Source: CAJXVY01 sp965657575
Lineage (GTDB): Bacteria; Actinomycetota; Actinomycetes; Actinomycetales; Microbacteriaceae
Direction of reading: 5' to 3'
Length of the DNA stretch: 64,000 nucleotides
Assembly (NCBI GenBank): GCA_965657575.1
Contig: CBFHOK010000002.1
Span: 1 to 64,000 of the forward strand
The notes beneath the pieces are model-generated. The model worked only from the letters and a program-made list of their open reading frames with translations, was not told the DNA's origin and searched no databases. Within the stretch, counting starts at the first letter, position 1. Every line of letters starts with the position of its first letter. Of this stretch, positions 8,424 through 17,944 are shown piece by piece. Position numbers and translations under genes: made by a program.

Positions 8424-9288
8424 CTCAATACCCTCCCCAGAAATTTCCTATATCGACCTTGGTCCGCTTAGGTTGCACTTTTACGCCCTGTTCATCCTCA
8501 CAGGCATTGTTCTTGCGGTTTTATTGTCTGACTACCGCTTGCACAAAAGAGGCGCCGATCGAGGAGTGATTTTAGATATTGCCCTGTGGGCAGTGCCATT
8601 TGGCATCTTGGGCGGCAGGTTATTTCACGTTTTCACCCACCCAAGAGATTATTTCTATGAGGGTGCAGATCTCCTCAGAGTCTTTTATGTCTGGGAGGGT
8701 GGTCTTGCAATTTATGGTGCTCTGATTTTGGGGGCAGTTGGTGCCTATATCGGGGTCCGACAAGCAGGACTGAAGTTTTGGTCAGTCGCTGACGCGCTGG
8801 CTCCTGGCATTTTGTTAGCCCAGGCAATTGGGCGTTGGGGTAACTATTTCAATCAGGAGCTATTCGGTTTGCCGACGGATCTTCCTTGGGCGTTGGAAAT
8901 ACCTGCCAGCAATCCTGCTTATCCAGCTGGTTTCCCGGCTGGCGTAACCTTTCATCCAACATTTGCCTATGAAATGCTTTGGTCACTCACCGGTGTGGTT
9001 GTTCTGCTGATTTTGGATAGAAAACTAAACCTGCGATTTGGTCGCCTGTTTGGCCTCTATCTAGTTATTTACTCATTAGGTAGGGCTTGGATTGAGGCCA
9101 TCAGGATTGATCCAAGTGAAATAGTTTTGGGTCTAAGGATAAATATTTGGTCAGCTATTGTTGGCATTGTTGTTGGGCTAACTATTATCATTGTCCAGCA
9201 CTATCGGCACAGAGGTATCGAGACCTCAATTTTCCGGACCCAAAAGGTGGCGGAGGCCGAGGCAGAACAAACAGCTGAAGCCAAGTAG
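8416..9288 (+). CDS. lgt: prolipoprotein diacylglyceryl transferase
   Basis: Lgt (290 residues) moves diacylglycerol from phosphatidylglycerol to the lipobox cysteine of prelipoproteins at the membrane. About seven membrane spans are visible, with the family signature GRWGNYFNQELFG (about residues 140-152) and the upstream GGRLFHVF motif. It starts with GTG inside the last 8 bases of trpA, a common actinobacterial arrangement. The C-terminal tail is rich in Glu/Ala. A substrate candidate, the LAGC lipoprotein at 63524, is present at the other end of the window. Confidence 0.94.
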   Translation: MISSIPSPEISYIDLGPLRLHFYALFILTGIVLAVLLSDYRLHKRGADRGVILDIALWAVPFGILGGRLFHVFTHPRDYFYEGADLLRVFYVWEGGLAIYGALILGAVGAYIGVRQAGLKFWSVADALAPGILLAQAIGRWGNYFNQELFGLPTDLPWALEIPASNPAYPAGFPAGVTFHPTFAYEMLWSLTGVVVLLILDRKLNLRFGRLFGLYLVIYSLGRAWIEAIRIDPSEIVLGLRINIWSAIVGIVVGLTIIIVQHYRHRGIETSIFRTQKVAEAEAEQTAEAK

Positions 9289-9303
9289 TCTAGAAGATAA
9301 AAC

Positions 9304-9325
9304 TTCGGGCCAATGCCGCCCCGAA
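9304..9325 (+). other. inverted repeat before gltB
   Basis: TTCGGG at 9304-9309 pairs with CCCGAA at 9320-9325 around a 10-nt loop, ending about 10 nt before the gltB SD. There is no T-run, so it is a poor intrinsic terminator. It could be a leader hairpin of glutamate synthase, or chance. Confidence 0.3.
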
Positions 9326-9344
9326 AGCGATGAACGGAGTTTTA

Positions 9345-12300
9345 ATGACCGCTAGCCCTTTTTGGAGATTTAGCAACTACCCACAGACAAATGATCTGTA
9401 TGACTCGAGCGCCGAAAAAGATTCCTGCGGCGTGGCGATGGTTGCTACCCTGCGCGGCTTTGCTGGAAACGACATCGTGCAGACCGCACTTGGATCTCTA
9501 TGCAACCTTGAGCACCGGGGAGCGGTTGGAAGTGACGCTGGTACCGGAGATGGCGCTGGAATCCTGATGCAGATTCCACACAGGTTTTTTAGCGAGGTCG
9601 TGCACTTCGACCTTCCAGAGGCTGGCCATTACGGCGCAGGTCTCGTATTTGAAGACACCGACAGTTCGCTTCGTGAAGACCAGCGTCATCAACTAGAGCA
9701 GGTGCTGGCTCAAGAGGGGCTCAAACTACTTGGTTGGCGTGAGGTTGAATCAAACCCCGATGTGCTGGGAGATTTGGCCAGAGAAGCAATGCCCCACATA
9801 GGGCAGGTATTCGTCGCTGGCAGCGAAGGACAATCTGGTCTTGAGTTGGAAAGGCTTCTGTTTAGGGCGAGAAAGCGTAGTGAGCGAGAGCTAGGCCTCT
9901 ACCACCCAACTCTTTCTTGCAGAACGATTGTTTATAAGGGAATGTTGACAACCCTTCAGCTACAACCGTTTTTCAAGGATCTACAGGATGAGCGTCTTGA
10001 ATCAAAAATGGCATTGGTCCACTCAAGGTTCTCCACAAACACATTCCCCTCATGGCCACTGGCGCATCCGTTTAGGTTGATCGCCCACAACGGTGAAATC
10101 AACACCGTAAAGGGAAACACCAACTGGATGAGGGCACGTGAGGCCTCCTTGGAAAGCGAGCTGATAGGGGAACTTGAGTCTTTGCGCCCCATAGTCACTC
10201 CAGGTGCTAGTGATTCAGCAAGTTTTGATGAAGTGTTGGAACTTTTGCATCTTTCTGGTCGCTCTCTTCCACACGCAATCATGATGATGATTCCCGAGGC
10301 CTGGGAGAAGCAGAAGGATATGGATCCGAAACTCAAGGCTTTCTATGAGTACCACAGCCTGCTAATGGAGCCATGGGACGGCCCAGCAAGCGTTACCTTC
10401 ACAGACGGAAGCCTGGTCGGGGCGACCCTGGATAGAAACGGCCTAAGGCCAGGACGATACCTGGTAACCGACGATGGATTGGTGATCCTTGGAAGCGAGA
10501 CCGGAGTCTATGACGTAGACCCATCCAAGGTGATAGAGCGCGGTAGATTGCAGCCGGGCAAGATGTTCTTGGTGGACACCGACGAGGGTCGCATAATTAG
10601 TGACGCAGAGATCAAAAACACTATGGCGGAGATGGAAGACTGGGGCAGTTGGCTTGAATCTAACAGGCTGAACCTTCGAGACCTGCCAGAGAGAGACCAC
10701 GTAAGGCACTCGTCAGCAAGTGTTGAGCGTCGTCAGAAAATGTTTGGTTATACCGAAGAAGAACTCAAGGAAGTCATTGGCCCAATGGCACTGAAGGGCA
10801 TTGAGCCAATTGGTGCTATGGGAACAGACACTCCAATTGCAGCCATTAGCGACAGACCAAGGCTGCTGTTTGACTACTTCACACAGCAGTTTGCGCAAGT
10901 GACAAACCCACCGCTAGACGCAATCAGAGAAGAGATTGTCACCTCGCTGAGCAGTGTCATAGGTCCCGAGGGCAACATCTTGACATCAGGTTCAGGCCAC
11001 GCGAAGCGGATGGTGGTTGATTTTCCAGTTCTGGACAACGACGAAATGGCCAAGATCAAACACATAAAGCAGGCAGGAACTGGTTTCACTCACATCGTTG
11101 ACGCCCGATACGGAGTTGACGGAGGGGCCGAGTCGCTTGCTGACCGACTCGAAGTTTTAGCAACTGAGGTTGATCAGGCAATCGAAGCTGGAGCTAGTTT
11201 TTTGGTAATTAGCGACCGAGACAGCAATCGTGAGCTTGCGCCAATACCATCGCTTTTGGCAACCAGTGCCATTCATCACCATCTGATTCGCCAGGGAACC
11301 CGAACCAAGGTTGGAATGGTAGTTGAAGCAGGCGATGTCCGTGAGGTTCACCATGTTGCTGTTCTCGTCGGCTTTGGTGCAGCTGCGGTGAATCCATATT
11401 TGGCACTGGAGACAGCAGAAGAATTGGTTCGAACCAAGCATTTGACTAATATCACCACCAAGGCCGCCACCCAAAACCTTGCTAAGGCTATGGGCAAGGG
11501 TGTTTTGAAGGTTATGAGCAAGATGGGCATCAGCACAGTTAGTTCATACAGTGGCGCCCAGTGCTTTGAAGCAGTTGGTCTCGGTCAGGAGCTGGTCGAC
11601 AGGTATTTCACCGGCACCACCAGCAAGCTGGGCGGGGTTGGGCTCGATGTCCTACACCAGGAGATTGAACACCGTCACCTCAAGGCATACCCAATTGAAG
11701 AGTTTGAAACCGAAGGATTGGATGTTGGAGGAGAGCTGAAGTGGCGAAGAGAAGGTCCTCCCCACCTCTTCAACCCTGAAACAGTATTCAAGCTGCAACA
11801 CTCAACCAGGGCTGGTAGGTATGACATCTTCAAGCAATACACAAATGCGGTTGATGACCAGTCAGAAAGACTGATGACGCTCAGAGGTCTGTTTAAATTC
11901 AGAACTGAGAAAGTAAACCCCATACCCATAGATGAGGTAGAGCCAGTAAGTGAGATTGTAAAGAGGTTTGCAACTGGTGCCATGAGTTATGGCTCCATCT
12001 CTCCAGAAGCTCACGAGACACTCGCCATCGCCATGAACCGACTCGGCGCGAAAAGCAACACGGGTGAGGGTGGAGAGAGGCTAGACAGACTCACAAACCC
12101 AGAGACTCGCAGTTCAATCAAACAGGTCGCCAGTGGTCGTTTTGGTGTGACCAGCATGTATTTGACCCATGCCGATGACATCCAGATCAAGATGGCACAG
12201 GGAGCGAAACCAGGTGAGGGTGGACAGCTTCCGCCAGGAAAGGTCTATCCGTTTATCGCTGAGATCAGACACTCAACACCTGGTGTTGGTCTCATTAGCC

Positions 12301-13886
12301 CACCTCCACACCACGATATTTATTCAATCGAGGACCTGAAACAACTGATCTTCGATCTTAAGCGAGCAAACCCAAGCGCCAGAATTCACGTGAAACTAGT
12401 GAGTCAGTTTGGTGTTGGCACCGTTGCAGCAGGAGTTGCTAAGGCTAAGAGTGATGTTGTGCTGATATCTGGCCACGATGGGGGAACCGGAGCTTCGCCT
12501 CTTAATTCCTTGAAGCACGCCGGAACCCCTTGGGAAATCGGACTTGCCGAAACACAGCAGACTCTTATGCATAACGGTTTGCGAGACAGAGTAAGCGTTC
12601 AGGTTGACGGTCAGATGAAGACCGGCCGAGACGTTATGGTGGCCGCCCTGTTGGGGGCCGAGGAATACGGTTTCTCAACAGCACCACTGGTTGTCAGCGG
12701 GTGCGTTCTGATGCGTGTTTGCCACCTGGACACCTGCCCGGTGGGAGTTGCCACTGGAAACCCCGTTCTTAGGGAAAGATTCAGTGGCAAAGCCGAGTTC
12801 GTTGTGAACTTCTTTGAATACCTTGCCCAAGAGGTTAGAGAGTATCTGGCAGAGCTTGGCTTTAGGTCTCTAGACGAAGCTATCGGAAGAGTTGACTTGC
12901 TGGATGTAAACCGTGCTATCAAGCATTGGAAGGCTGATGGGCTGGATCTTCGTCCAATTCTTTCAACTGAGCTTCCTGAAGGTGAGAGAAAAAACACAAC
13001 CAGTCAGGATCACGAGCTTGAAAAACACTTCGACCAGCAACTGATCAAACTTGCTGAGACCAGTCTTGAAGATGGACTACCGGTGGAGATTGACCTGCCA
13101 GTTAGCAATGTAAACCAAGCTGTTGGAACAATGCTGGGGCATGAGCTAACAAAGCGTTTTGGGAACGATGGTCTACCAGAGTCAACAATTGATATCAGAC
13201 TCAGGGGTTCAGCTGGGCAGTCCTTGGGCGCGTTTGTTCCCAAAGGCATATCAATTGCTGTTGAGGGAGATGTCAACGATTACCTGGGTAAAGGACTCAG
13301 TGGTGGAAAGCTGTCAGTGCGACCATATGCATCTTCTAGCTACAAAAGCCACGAGAGTGTGATTGCTGGAAACGTCATTGGCTACGGTGCCACAAGTGGA
13401 AAAATCTTTGTTTCCGGAATCGTTGGAGAGCGATTCTTGGTCCGAAACTCTGGAGTTGTTGCGGTAGTTGAGGGGGTGGGGGACCACGCGCTTGAATATA
13501 TGACCGGTGGCGAGGCAGTGATTCTTGGAGGAACAGGAATTAACGTTGGTGCTGGCATGAGTGGTGGTATCGGCTATTTCTACAACTTGAATCCAGACAG
13601 GGTAAACGAGCAGGCTCTACAAAGCGGGGAGCTTTTGATTGAAGGGCTGAACGAGTTCGATCAGCAAAGACTTCGGAAACTGCTTGAAGAGCACGTGCAA
13701 AGCACTGGCTCAGGAATTGCGCAGGACATTGTTGATGACTTCGAGTCAGAGGTTGCCAGATTTAGCAAGCTAGTTCCAAGTGATTATGCAAGAGTCCTGG
13801 AAATCAGAACCGAGGCGATTCAGACTGGGGCCGATCCAGACGGACAAGACACATGGACCAAGATATTGGAGGTGACAAATGGCTGA
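9345..13886 (+). CDS. gltB: glutamate synthase large subunit (NADPH-GOGAT)
   Basis: GltB converts glutamine plus 2-oxoglutarate to two glutamates. The N-terminal class II glutaminase nucleophile is the Cys in EKDSCGVAM, exposed after removal of a propeptide of about 27 residues. The FMN/2-oxoglutarate domain follows, with the [3Fe-4S] cysteines in CVLMRVCHLDTC (C-x5-C-x4-C), and the C-terminal GXGXG beta-helix domain ends the protein. I start at ATG 9345 (1513 residues) because GGAG lies 5 nt upstream; the in-frame ATG at 9330 has no SD. The stop overlaps gltD by 8 nt (ATGGCTGA). Confidence 0.96.
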   Translation: MTASPFWRFSNYPQTNDLYDSSAEKDSCGVAMVATLRGFAGNDIVQTALGSLCNLEHRGAVGSDAGTGDGAGILMQIPHRFFSEVVHFDLPEAGHYGAGLVFEDTDSSLREDQRHQLEQVLAQEGLKLLGWREVESNPDVLGDLAREAMPHIGQVFVAGSEGQSGLELERLLFRARKRSERELGLYHPTLSCRTIVYKGMLTTLQLQPFFKDLQDERLESKMALVHSRFSTNTFPSWPLAHPFRLIAHNGEINTVKGNTNWMRAREASLESELIGELESLRPIVTPGASDSASFDEVLELLHLSGRSLPHAIMMMIPEAWEKQKDMDPKLKAFYEYHSLLMEPWDGPASVTFTDGSLVGATLDRNGLRPGRYLVTDDGLVILGSETGVYDVDPSKVIERGRLQPGKMFLVDTDEGRIISDAEIKNTMAEMEDWGSWLESNRLNLRDLPERDHVRHSSASVERRQKMFGYTEEELKEVIGPMALKGIEPIGAMGTDTPIAAISDRPRLLFDYFTQQFAQVTNPPLDAIREEIVTSLSSVIGPEGNILTSGSGHAKRMVVDFPVLDNDEMAKIKHIKQAGTGFTHIVDARYGVDGGAESLADRLEVLATEVDQAIEAGASFLVISDRDSNRELAPIPSLLATSAIHHHLIRQGTRTKVGMVVEAGDVREVHHVAVLVGFGAAAVNPYLALETAEELVRTKHLTNITTKAATQNLAKAMGKGVLKVMSKMGISTVSSYSGAQCFEAVGLGQELVDRYFTGTTSKLGGVGLDVLHQEIEHRHLKAYPIEEFETEGLDVGGELKWRREGPPHLFNPETVFKLQHSTRAGRYDIFKQYTNAVDDQSERLMTLRGLFKFRTEKVNPIPIDEVEPVSEIVKRFATGAMSYGSISPEAHETLAIAMNRLGAKSNTGEGGERLDRLTNPETRSSIKQVASGRFGVTSMYLTHADDIQIKMAQGAKPGEGGQLPPGKVYPFIAEIRHSTPGVGLISPPPHHDIYSIEDLKQLIFDLKRANPSARIHVKLVSQFGVGTVAAGVAKAKSDVVLISGHDGGTGASPLNSLKHAGTPWEIGLAETQQTLMHNGLRDRVSVQVDGQMKTGRDVMVAALLGAEEYGFSTAPLVVSGCVLMRVCHLDTCPVGVATGNPVLRERFSGKAEFVVNFFEYLAQEVREYLAELGFRSLDEAIGRVDLLDVNRAIKHWKADGLDLRPILSTELPEGERKNTTSQDHELEKHFDQQLIKLAETSLEDGLPVEIDLPVSNVNQAVGTMLGHELTKRFGNDGLPESTIDIRLRGSAGQSLGAFVPKGISIAVEGDVNDYLGKGLSGGKLSVRPYASSSYKSHESVIAGNVIGYGATSGKIFVSGIVGERFLVRNSGVVAVVEGVGDHALEYMTGGEAVILGGTGINVGAGMSGGIGYFYNLNPDRVNEQALQSGELLIEGLNEFDQQRLRKLLEEHVQSTGSGIAQDIVDDFESEVARFSKLVPSDYARVLEIRTEAIQTGADPDGQDTWTKILEVTNG

Positions 13887-15336
13887 CCCAAAGGGTTTTT
13901 TGAAGACTACCGAAAGAGAAACCGCCAAGAGACGTCCAGTCCCGGTGAGAATCATGGACTACAAAGAGGTCTATGAGAAGCGAGACGGTGAGGTAGTAAA
14001 GCGCCAGGCATCCAGATGCATGGATTGTGGTATTCCTTTTTGTCACCAGGGTTGCCCTTTAGGGAATTTGATTCCAGAGTGGAATGACCTTACCCGTCAG
14101 GGTCTAGGCAAAGATGCCATAGAGCGCTTGCATGCAACAAACAACTTTCCTGAGTTCACAGGAAGAATCTGTCCAGCACCCTGTGAAGACACCTGTGTTT
14201 TGGGAATCAATCAACCTCCTGTGACCATCAAGGAAATTGAGGTGAGCATTATTGATGACGCTTTTGAAAATGGTTGGGTAACACCTACCGTTCCTGAGCG
14301 TCTGACTGGTAAAACAATTGCTGTCGTCGGAAGTGGGCCTGCGGGGTTGGCTGCTGCTCAACAATTGACCAGAGCTGGTCACACAGTGGCTGTTTACGAA
14401 CGCGATGATCGCATCGGTGGACTTTTGCGCTACGGGATTCCAGATTTCAAAATGGAGAAAACTCACATCGATCGCAGGGTCAGGCAAATGCAGGCCGAGG
14501 GAACGATTTTTAGAACTGGCGTAAACATTGGTGATGACCTGAGCTGGAATGACCTCAGAGAGCGTTATGACGCTGTTTTGGTAGCAACTGGTGCTCTCAA
14601 GCCACGCAACCTAGAACTACCGGGTAGAGAGCTGAACGGAATTCATTTTGCGATGGAGTATTTGACCCAGTCAAATAAGGCGGTTGCAGGAGATCAGCTA
14701 CCTGAGCGAATTGATGCCAAGGGCAAACACGTGATCGTTTTGGGTGGTGGAGATACAGGTGCTGACTGTCTTGGAACTGCCACCAGGCAGGGAGCTCTAA
14801 GTGTTACAACACTAGCTATTGGCAAGCAGCCACCGACTGAGCGTACTGAAGACATGCCGTGGCCAATGATTCCTAACCTGTTTGAGGTACAAAGCGCTCA
14901 CGAAGAATTTGGCGAGCGAAAGTTCCTTTCATCTACCGTTAGGTTTATTGGAGAAAACGGTAAGGTCACCGGTTTAGAAGTTGCCGAGACTGAGTATAAA
15001 GACGGTACTCGTGTTCCAAAACCCGGTACTGAAAGGGTGATCCCTGCGGATCTAGTTCTTCTAAGTCTGGGCTTCACCGGCACAGAGGGTGACAAATTGG
15101 TAGAACAGGCTAAGGTTGAACTCGATAATCGTGGCAATGTCGCCCGTGGTAGCAAATACGAAGTTCAGGAAGGTTTGTTTGCCGCCGGCGATGCTGGTAG
15201 GGGAGCAAGTCTTGTTGTTTGGGCAATTGCCGAGGGTAGAGCTGCCGCGAGTGCAATTGACGAGTATCTAGAGGGAGAGTCACGCTTGCCGTTCCCGGTC
15301 AAGCCAACCGATCAACCTCTATCTGTGTATAGCTAA
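13879..15336 (+). CDS. gltD: glutamate synthase small subunit
   Basis: GltD (485 residues) feeds electrons from NADPH through FAD and Fe-S clusters to GltB. The N-terminal cysteine sets CMDCGIPFCHQGC and CPAPCEDTC for [4Fe-4S] clusters are intact. The FAD fold GSGPAGLAAAQ is near residue 153 and the NADPH fold VLGGGDTGADC near residue 294. A GGAGG SD lies inside the end of gltB. The start overlaps gltB by 8 nt, consistent with stoichiometric expression of the two subunits. Confidence 0.96.
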   Translation: MADPKGFLKTTERETAKRRPVPVRIMDYKEVYEKRDGEVVKRQASRCMDCGIPFCHQGCPLGNLIPEWNDLTRQGLGKDAIERLHATNNFPEFTGRICPAPCEDTCVLGINQPPVTIKEIEVSIIDDAFENGWVTPTVPERLTGKTIAVVGSGPAGLAAAQQLTRAGHTVAVYERDDRIGGLLRYGIPDFKMEKTHIDRRVRQMQAEGTIFRTGVNIGDDLSWNDLRERYDAVLVATGALKPRNLELPGRELNGIHFAMEYLTQSNKAVAGDQLPERIDAKGKHVIVLGGGDTGADCLGTATRQGALSVTTLAIGKQPPTERTEDMPWPMIPNLFEVQSAHEEFGERKFLSSTVRFIGENGKVTGLEVAETEYKDGTRVPKPGTERVIPADLVLLSLGFTGTEGDKLVEQAKVELDNRGNVARGSKYEVQEGLFAAGDAGRGASLVVWAIAEGRAAASAIDEYLEGESRLPFPVKPTDQPLSVYS

Positions 15337-15349
15337 CTGAACGGTAATT

Positions 15350-16795
15350 ATGAGAAGAGCAAGAATTTTTGCAACACTTGGTCCAGCTGTTGCAAGTCCT
15401 GAAAAAATCGAAGCGCTGATAGAAGCTGGAATGAATGTCGCAAGACTGAACATGAGCCACGGTGACCACGATGTTCACAGCAAAAGCTACGCGATGGTTC
15501 GTGAGGCGGCGAAGAAGAAAAATGCCGCGATTGGCATCTTGGCCGATTTGCAGGGACCAAAAATTCGCCTAGGCCGTTTTAAAGACGATATGAAGGTGAA
15601 GCTGAAGCCAGGCGATCCTTTTGTTATAACTACCCGCGACATCTTGGGTGATGAGAATATCTGCAGCACTACTTTTACTGGTCTTTGTGGCGATGTAAAC
15701 GTTGGCGACTTGCTTCTAATCGATGACGGCAAGGTTACCCTCAAGGCAGAGAAAGTGACCGATGACGAGGTTCAGTGCGTCACCGTCATCGGTGGCAAGC
15801 TCTCCAACAACAAAGGAATTAATCTTCCAGGTGTTGCTGTAAATGTTCCAGCCCTAAGCGAAAAGGATGAAGACGATCTGCGCTGGGCGATTAGGACCGG
15901 CGTTGACATCATTGCGCTGAGCTTTGTCAGAAATTCAAAAGACATATCCCGAGTGCATGAGATCATGAGCGAAGAGGGAAAGTTCTTGCCTGTGATTGCC
16001 AAAATCGAAAAACCACAGGCCGTAAACGCACTTGAGGAAATCATTGATGCTTTCGATGGAATCATGGTGGCCCGAGGAGACCTTGGTGTTGAATTGCCAC
16101 TGGAACAGGTTCCAATTGTTCAAAAGCGTGCGGTTGAACTTGCCAGAAGATGGGCAAAGCCAGTTGTTGTTGCAACACAAATGCTTGAGAGCATGATTGA
16201 TAGTCCACGTCCAACAAGAGCCGAAGCCAGCGATGTTGCAAACGCTGTTTTGGACGGTGCCGACGCGTTGATGCTTAGCGGCGAAACCAGTGTTGGGGAT
16301 TATCCAGTTGAGACCGTGACCACCATGGCGCGTATTATTTCCAGTACCGAGGACAACGGTCTAGATCGCATCCCAGAACTTGGAACCAACCCGCATACCC
16401 ACTCTGGTGCGGTTGTTAAGGCTGGATTAGAAATTGCAGAGCTGCTGGGTTCAAAATTCGTCTGCGTATTCACAGAGTCAGGTGACACCCTTAGGCGAGT
16501 GAGCAGACTAAGGAGCAAAACTCCTGTACTGGCCTTCACTCCATCTGACACCGTCAGGTCAAGACTGGCCATGGTTTGGGGCGCGCAAACCTATTTGGTT
16601 GACCAGGTCAAGCACACCGACGAGATGATCAAGCAGGTGGATGAGCTTGTTTTAGCCGAAGGCCTTTGCCGAATTGGCGATGAGGTAATTATTGTTTCTG
16701 GTTCCCCTCCAGGAATTCCAGGTAGCACCAACTCTTTGAGGGTTCACAGAGTTGGAGATGCGGTGCACCAGGTTGCACCTGGATACAGCGTCTAA
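15350..16795 (+). CDS. pyk: pyruvate kinase
   Basis: Pyruvate kinase (481 residues) makes pyruvate and ATP from phosphoenolpyruvate and ADP. Visible motifs are ARLNMSHG near the N terminus, the signature IAKIEKPQAV with the catalytic Lys (about residue 225), MVARGDLGVELP and GETSVGDYPV. The B domain and the C-terminal allosteric domain are both full length. It starts 13 nt after gltD with no strong SD. The tRNA-Leu gene on the opposite strand begins 3 nt after its stop, leaving no room for a terminator. Confidence 0.96.
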   Translation: MRRARIFATLGPAVASPEKIEALIEAGMNVARLNMSHGDHDVHSKSYAMVREAAKKKNAAIGILADLQGPKIRLGRFKDDMKVKLKPGDPFVITTRDILGDENICSTTFTGLCGDVNVGDLLLIDDGKVTLKAEKVTDDEVQCVTVIGGKLSNNKGINLPGVAVNVPALSEKDEDDLRWAIRTGVDIIALSFVRNSKDISRVHEIMSEEGKFLPVIAKIEKPQAVNALEEIIDAFDGIMVARGDLGVELPLEQVPIVQKRAVELARRWAKPVVVATQMLESMIDSPRPTRAEASDVANAVLDGADALMLSGETSVGDYPVETVTTMARIISSTEDNGLDRIPELGTNPHTHSGAVVKAGLEIAELLGSKFVCVFTESGDTLRRVSRLRSKTPVLAFTPSDTVRSRLAMVWGAQTYLVDQVKHTDEMIKQVDELVLAEGLCRIGDEVIIVSGSPPGIPGSTNSLRVHRVGDAVHQVAPGYSV

Positions 16796-16798
16796 ATG

Positions 16799-16881
16799 TG
16801 CCGGAAGTGGGATTTGAACCCACACGCCCAATTGGACAAAGCATTTTGAGTGCTTCGCGTCTACCGTTCCGCCATTCCGGC
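16799..16881 (-). tRNA. tRNA-Leu (anticodon CAA)
   Basis: Read on the minus strand, the 7-bp acceptor stem is GCCGGAA (16881-16875) with TTCCGGC (16806-16800), followed by discriminator A at 16799. The anticodon stem AAGCA/TGCTT closes the loop CTCAAAA, giving anticodon CAA for UUG. A long variable arm and a TTCAAATC T loop confirm a class II leucine tRNA. CCA is not encoded, as in many actinobacteria. Confidence 0.95.
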
Positions 16882-16891
16882 CAGCTGCTAA

Positions 16892-16897
16892 ATTCTA
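16892..16897 (-). promoter_or_regulatory. putative -10 box of tRNA-Leu(CAA)
   Basis: On the minus strand TAGAAT lies 10 nt before the first tRNA base. No good -35 is seen at 16-18 nt. The site is squeezed between the tRNA and the SD of the divergent regulator gene. Confidence 0.4.
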
Positions 16898-16924
16898 TGT
16901 TAATTCCTAACCGAGGAGGTGCCG

Positions 16925-17515
16925 TTGAGCGAAAAAGTTCGAATATTGGTCGCTGAGGATGAGTCCCTAATTCGCCTTGACATAGTGGAAACGCTGACAG
17001 AAGCGGGTTATGACGTAGTGGCTGATGCCGGAGACGGCGAAGAAGCCCTGTCCCTTGCTGAACAACATGAGCCGGATCTAGCGGTTTTGGATGTAAAAAT
17101 GCCAAAGCTCGATGGAATCAGTGTTGCCAGCAAGCTTCAAGAGCTCAGCATTCCGGTGGTTATGCTTACTAGCTTTAGCGACACGGACTTGGTCAAGTCT
17201 GCAACAGAGGCCGGAGCAATGGCTTATGTTGTCAAACCGTTTAGCTCAAATGACCTACTTCCAGCAATCCAAATAGCTCTGTCCAGAGGACAGGAGCTTT
17301 TAGACCTTGAAGCCGAAATTGCCGATCTCACGGAAAGACTTGAAACCAGAAAACTGCTGGATCGAGCTAAGGGATTACTACAAATCAAAATGAAACTTAC
17401 TGAGCCCGAGGCCTACCGCTGGATGCAAAAGGCCAGTATGGACAGGCGTCTAACAATCGCGCAGGTTGCAGAAACGGTGATCACGCAGTTGGGCGAGGAC
17501 GAAGAAAATTCGTAA
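16925..17515 (+). CDS. pdtaR: ANTAR-domain response regulator (PdtaR type)
   Basis: This 196-residue protein has an N-terminal receiver domain (ILVAEDES; phospho-acceptor Asp in AVLDVKMPK; switch Thr/Ser in MLTSFSD; Lys in VVKPF) and a C-terminal ANTAR RNA-binding domain with RKLLDRAKGLLQ and AYRWMQKASMDRR. Family members act by transcription antitermination at paired hairpins after phosphorylation by the sensor PdtaS. The start is decided by the SD: AGGAGG at 16914-16919 overlaps the GTG at 16919, so the TTG at 16925, 5 nt downstream, is the likely start. No kinase gene is adjacent. It overlaps the convergent thioesterase by 35 nt. Confidence 0.88.
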   Translation: MSEKVRILVAEDESLIRLDIVETLTEAGYDVVADAGDGEEALSLAEQHEPDLAVLDVKMPKLDGISVASKLQELSIPVVMLTSFSDTDLVKSATEAGAMAYVVKPFSSNDLLPAIQIALSRGQELLDLEAEIADLTERLETRKLLDRAKGLLQIKMKLTEPEAYRWMQKASMDRRLTIAQVAETVITQLGEDEENS

Positions 17516-17912
17516 TTCTCACAGTTGACAACAAATTCCCCTCGTCATCTGTCATTTGAATCTGGTGAGTGGTGAGGGTCTTTCCAAGCTTTACTGCCTC
17601 ACAGGTCGCCGTCACAAAACCCTCTGAAACAGATCTGTGGTGTGAGGCGTTAATTTCAATCCCAACTGCATAGCCCCAGGGGTGAGCGTGGACATTACTT
17701 GCCATGCTTCCAAGGCTCTCTGCAATCACCACGTGCGCACCACCATGCAAAATGCCCAGTGGTTGAGTGTTTCCCTCAACTGGCATGCGAGCCACCGCGC
17801 GTTCAGCACTCAGTTCTAATAATTCGATGTTCATGCGCTCGGCCAGGTGCCCCATTCCCCGTGTGTCTAAAACCTCTTTGGCATCGTCACTTAATTTAGG
17901 CGGGTTGGTCAT
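17481..17912 (-). CDS. hotdog-fold acyl-CoA thioesterase (PaaI/DUF4442-like)
   Basis: A 143-residue single hotdog domain with the PaaI-type motif LGILHGGAHVVIAESLGSM (about residues 52-70), in which the Gly-Gly and the acidic helix residue form the active site. It probably hydrolyses an acyl- or aryl-CoA thioester; the substrate cannot be read from sequence. I start at ATG 17912 because GAGGAG lies upstream, whereas the longer frame would begin at a TTG overlapping that SD. It is divergent from polA and overlaps the response regulator tail on the other strand. Confidence 0.8.
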   Translation of the reverse strand: MTNPPKLSDDAKEVLDTRGMGHLAERMNIELLELSAERAVARMPVEGNTQPLGILHGGAHVVIAESLGSMASNVHAHPWGYAVGIEINASHHRSVSEGFVTATCEAVKLGKTLTTHQIQMTDDEGNLLSTVRITNFLRPRPTA

Positions 17913-17932
17913 AGCTACGTTGCTCCTCAAAC

Positions 17933-17938
17933 TAGGCT
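17933..17938 (+). promoter_or_regulatory. putative -10 box for leaderless polA mRNA
   Basis: TAGGCT (TAnnnT pattern) ends 6 nt before the polA ATG, so transcription would begin at or next to the start codon. No SD precedes the ATG. No clear -35 hexamer is visible. Confidence 0.45.
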
Positions 17939-17944
17939 GTTCGC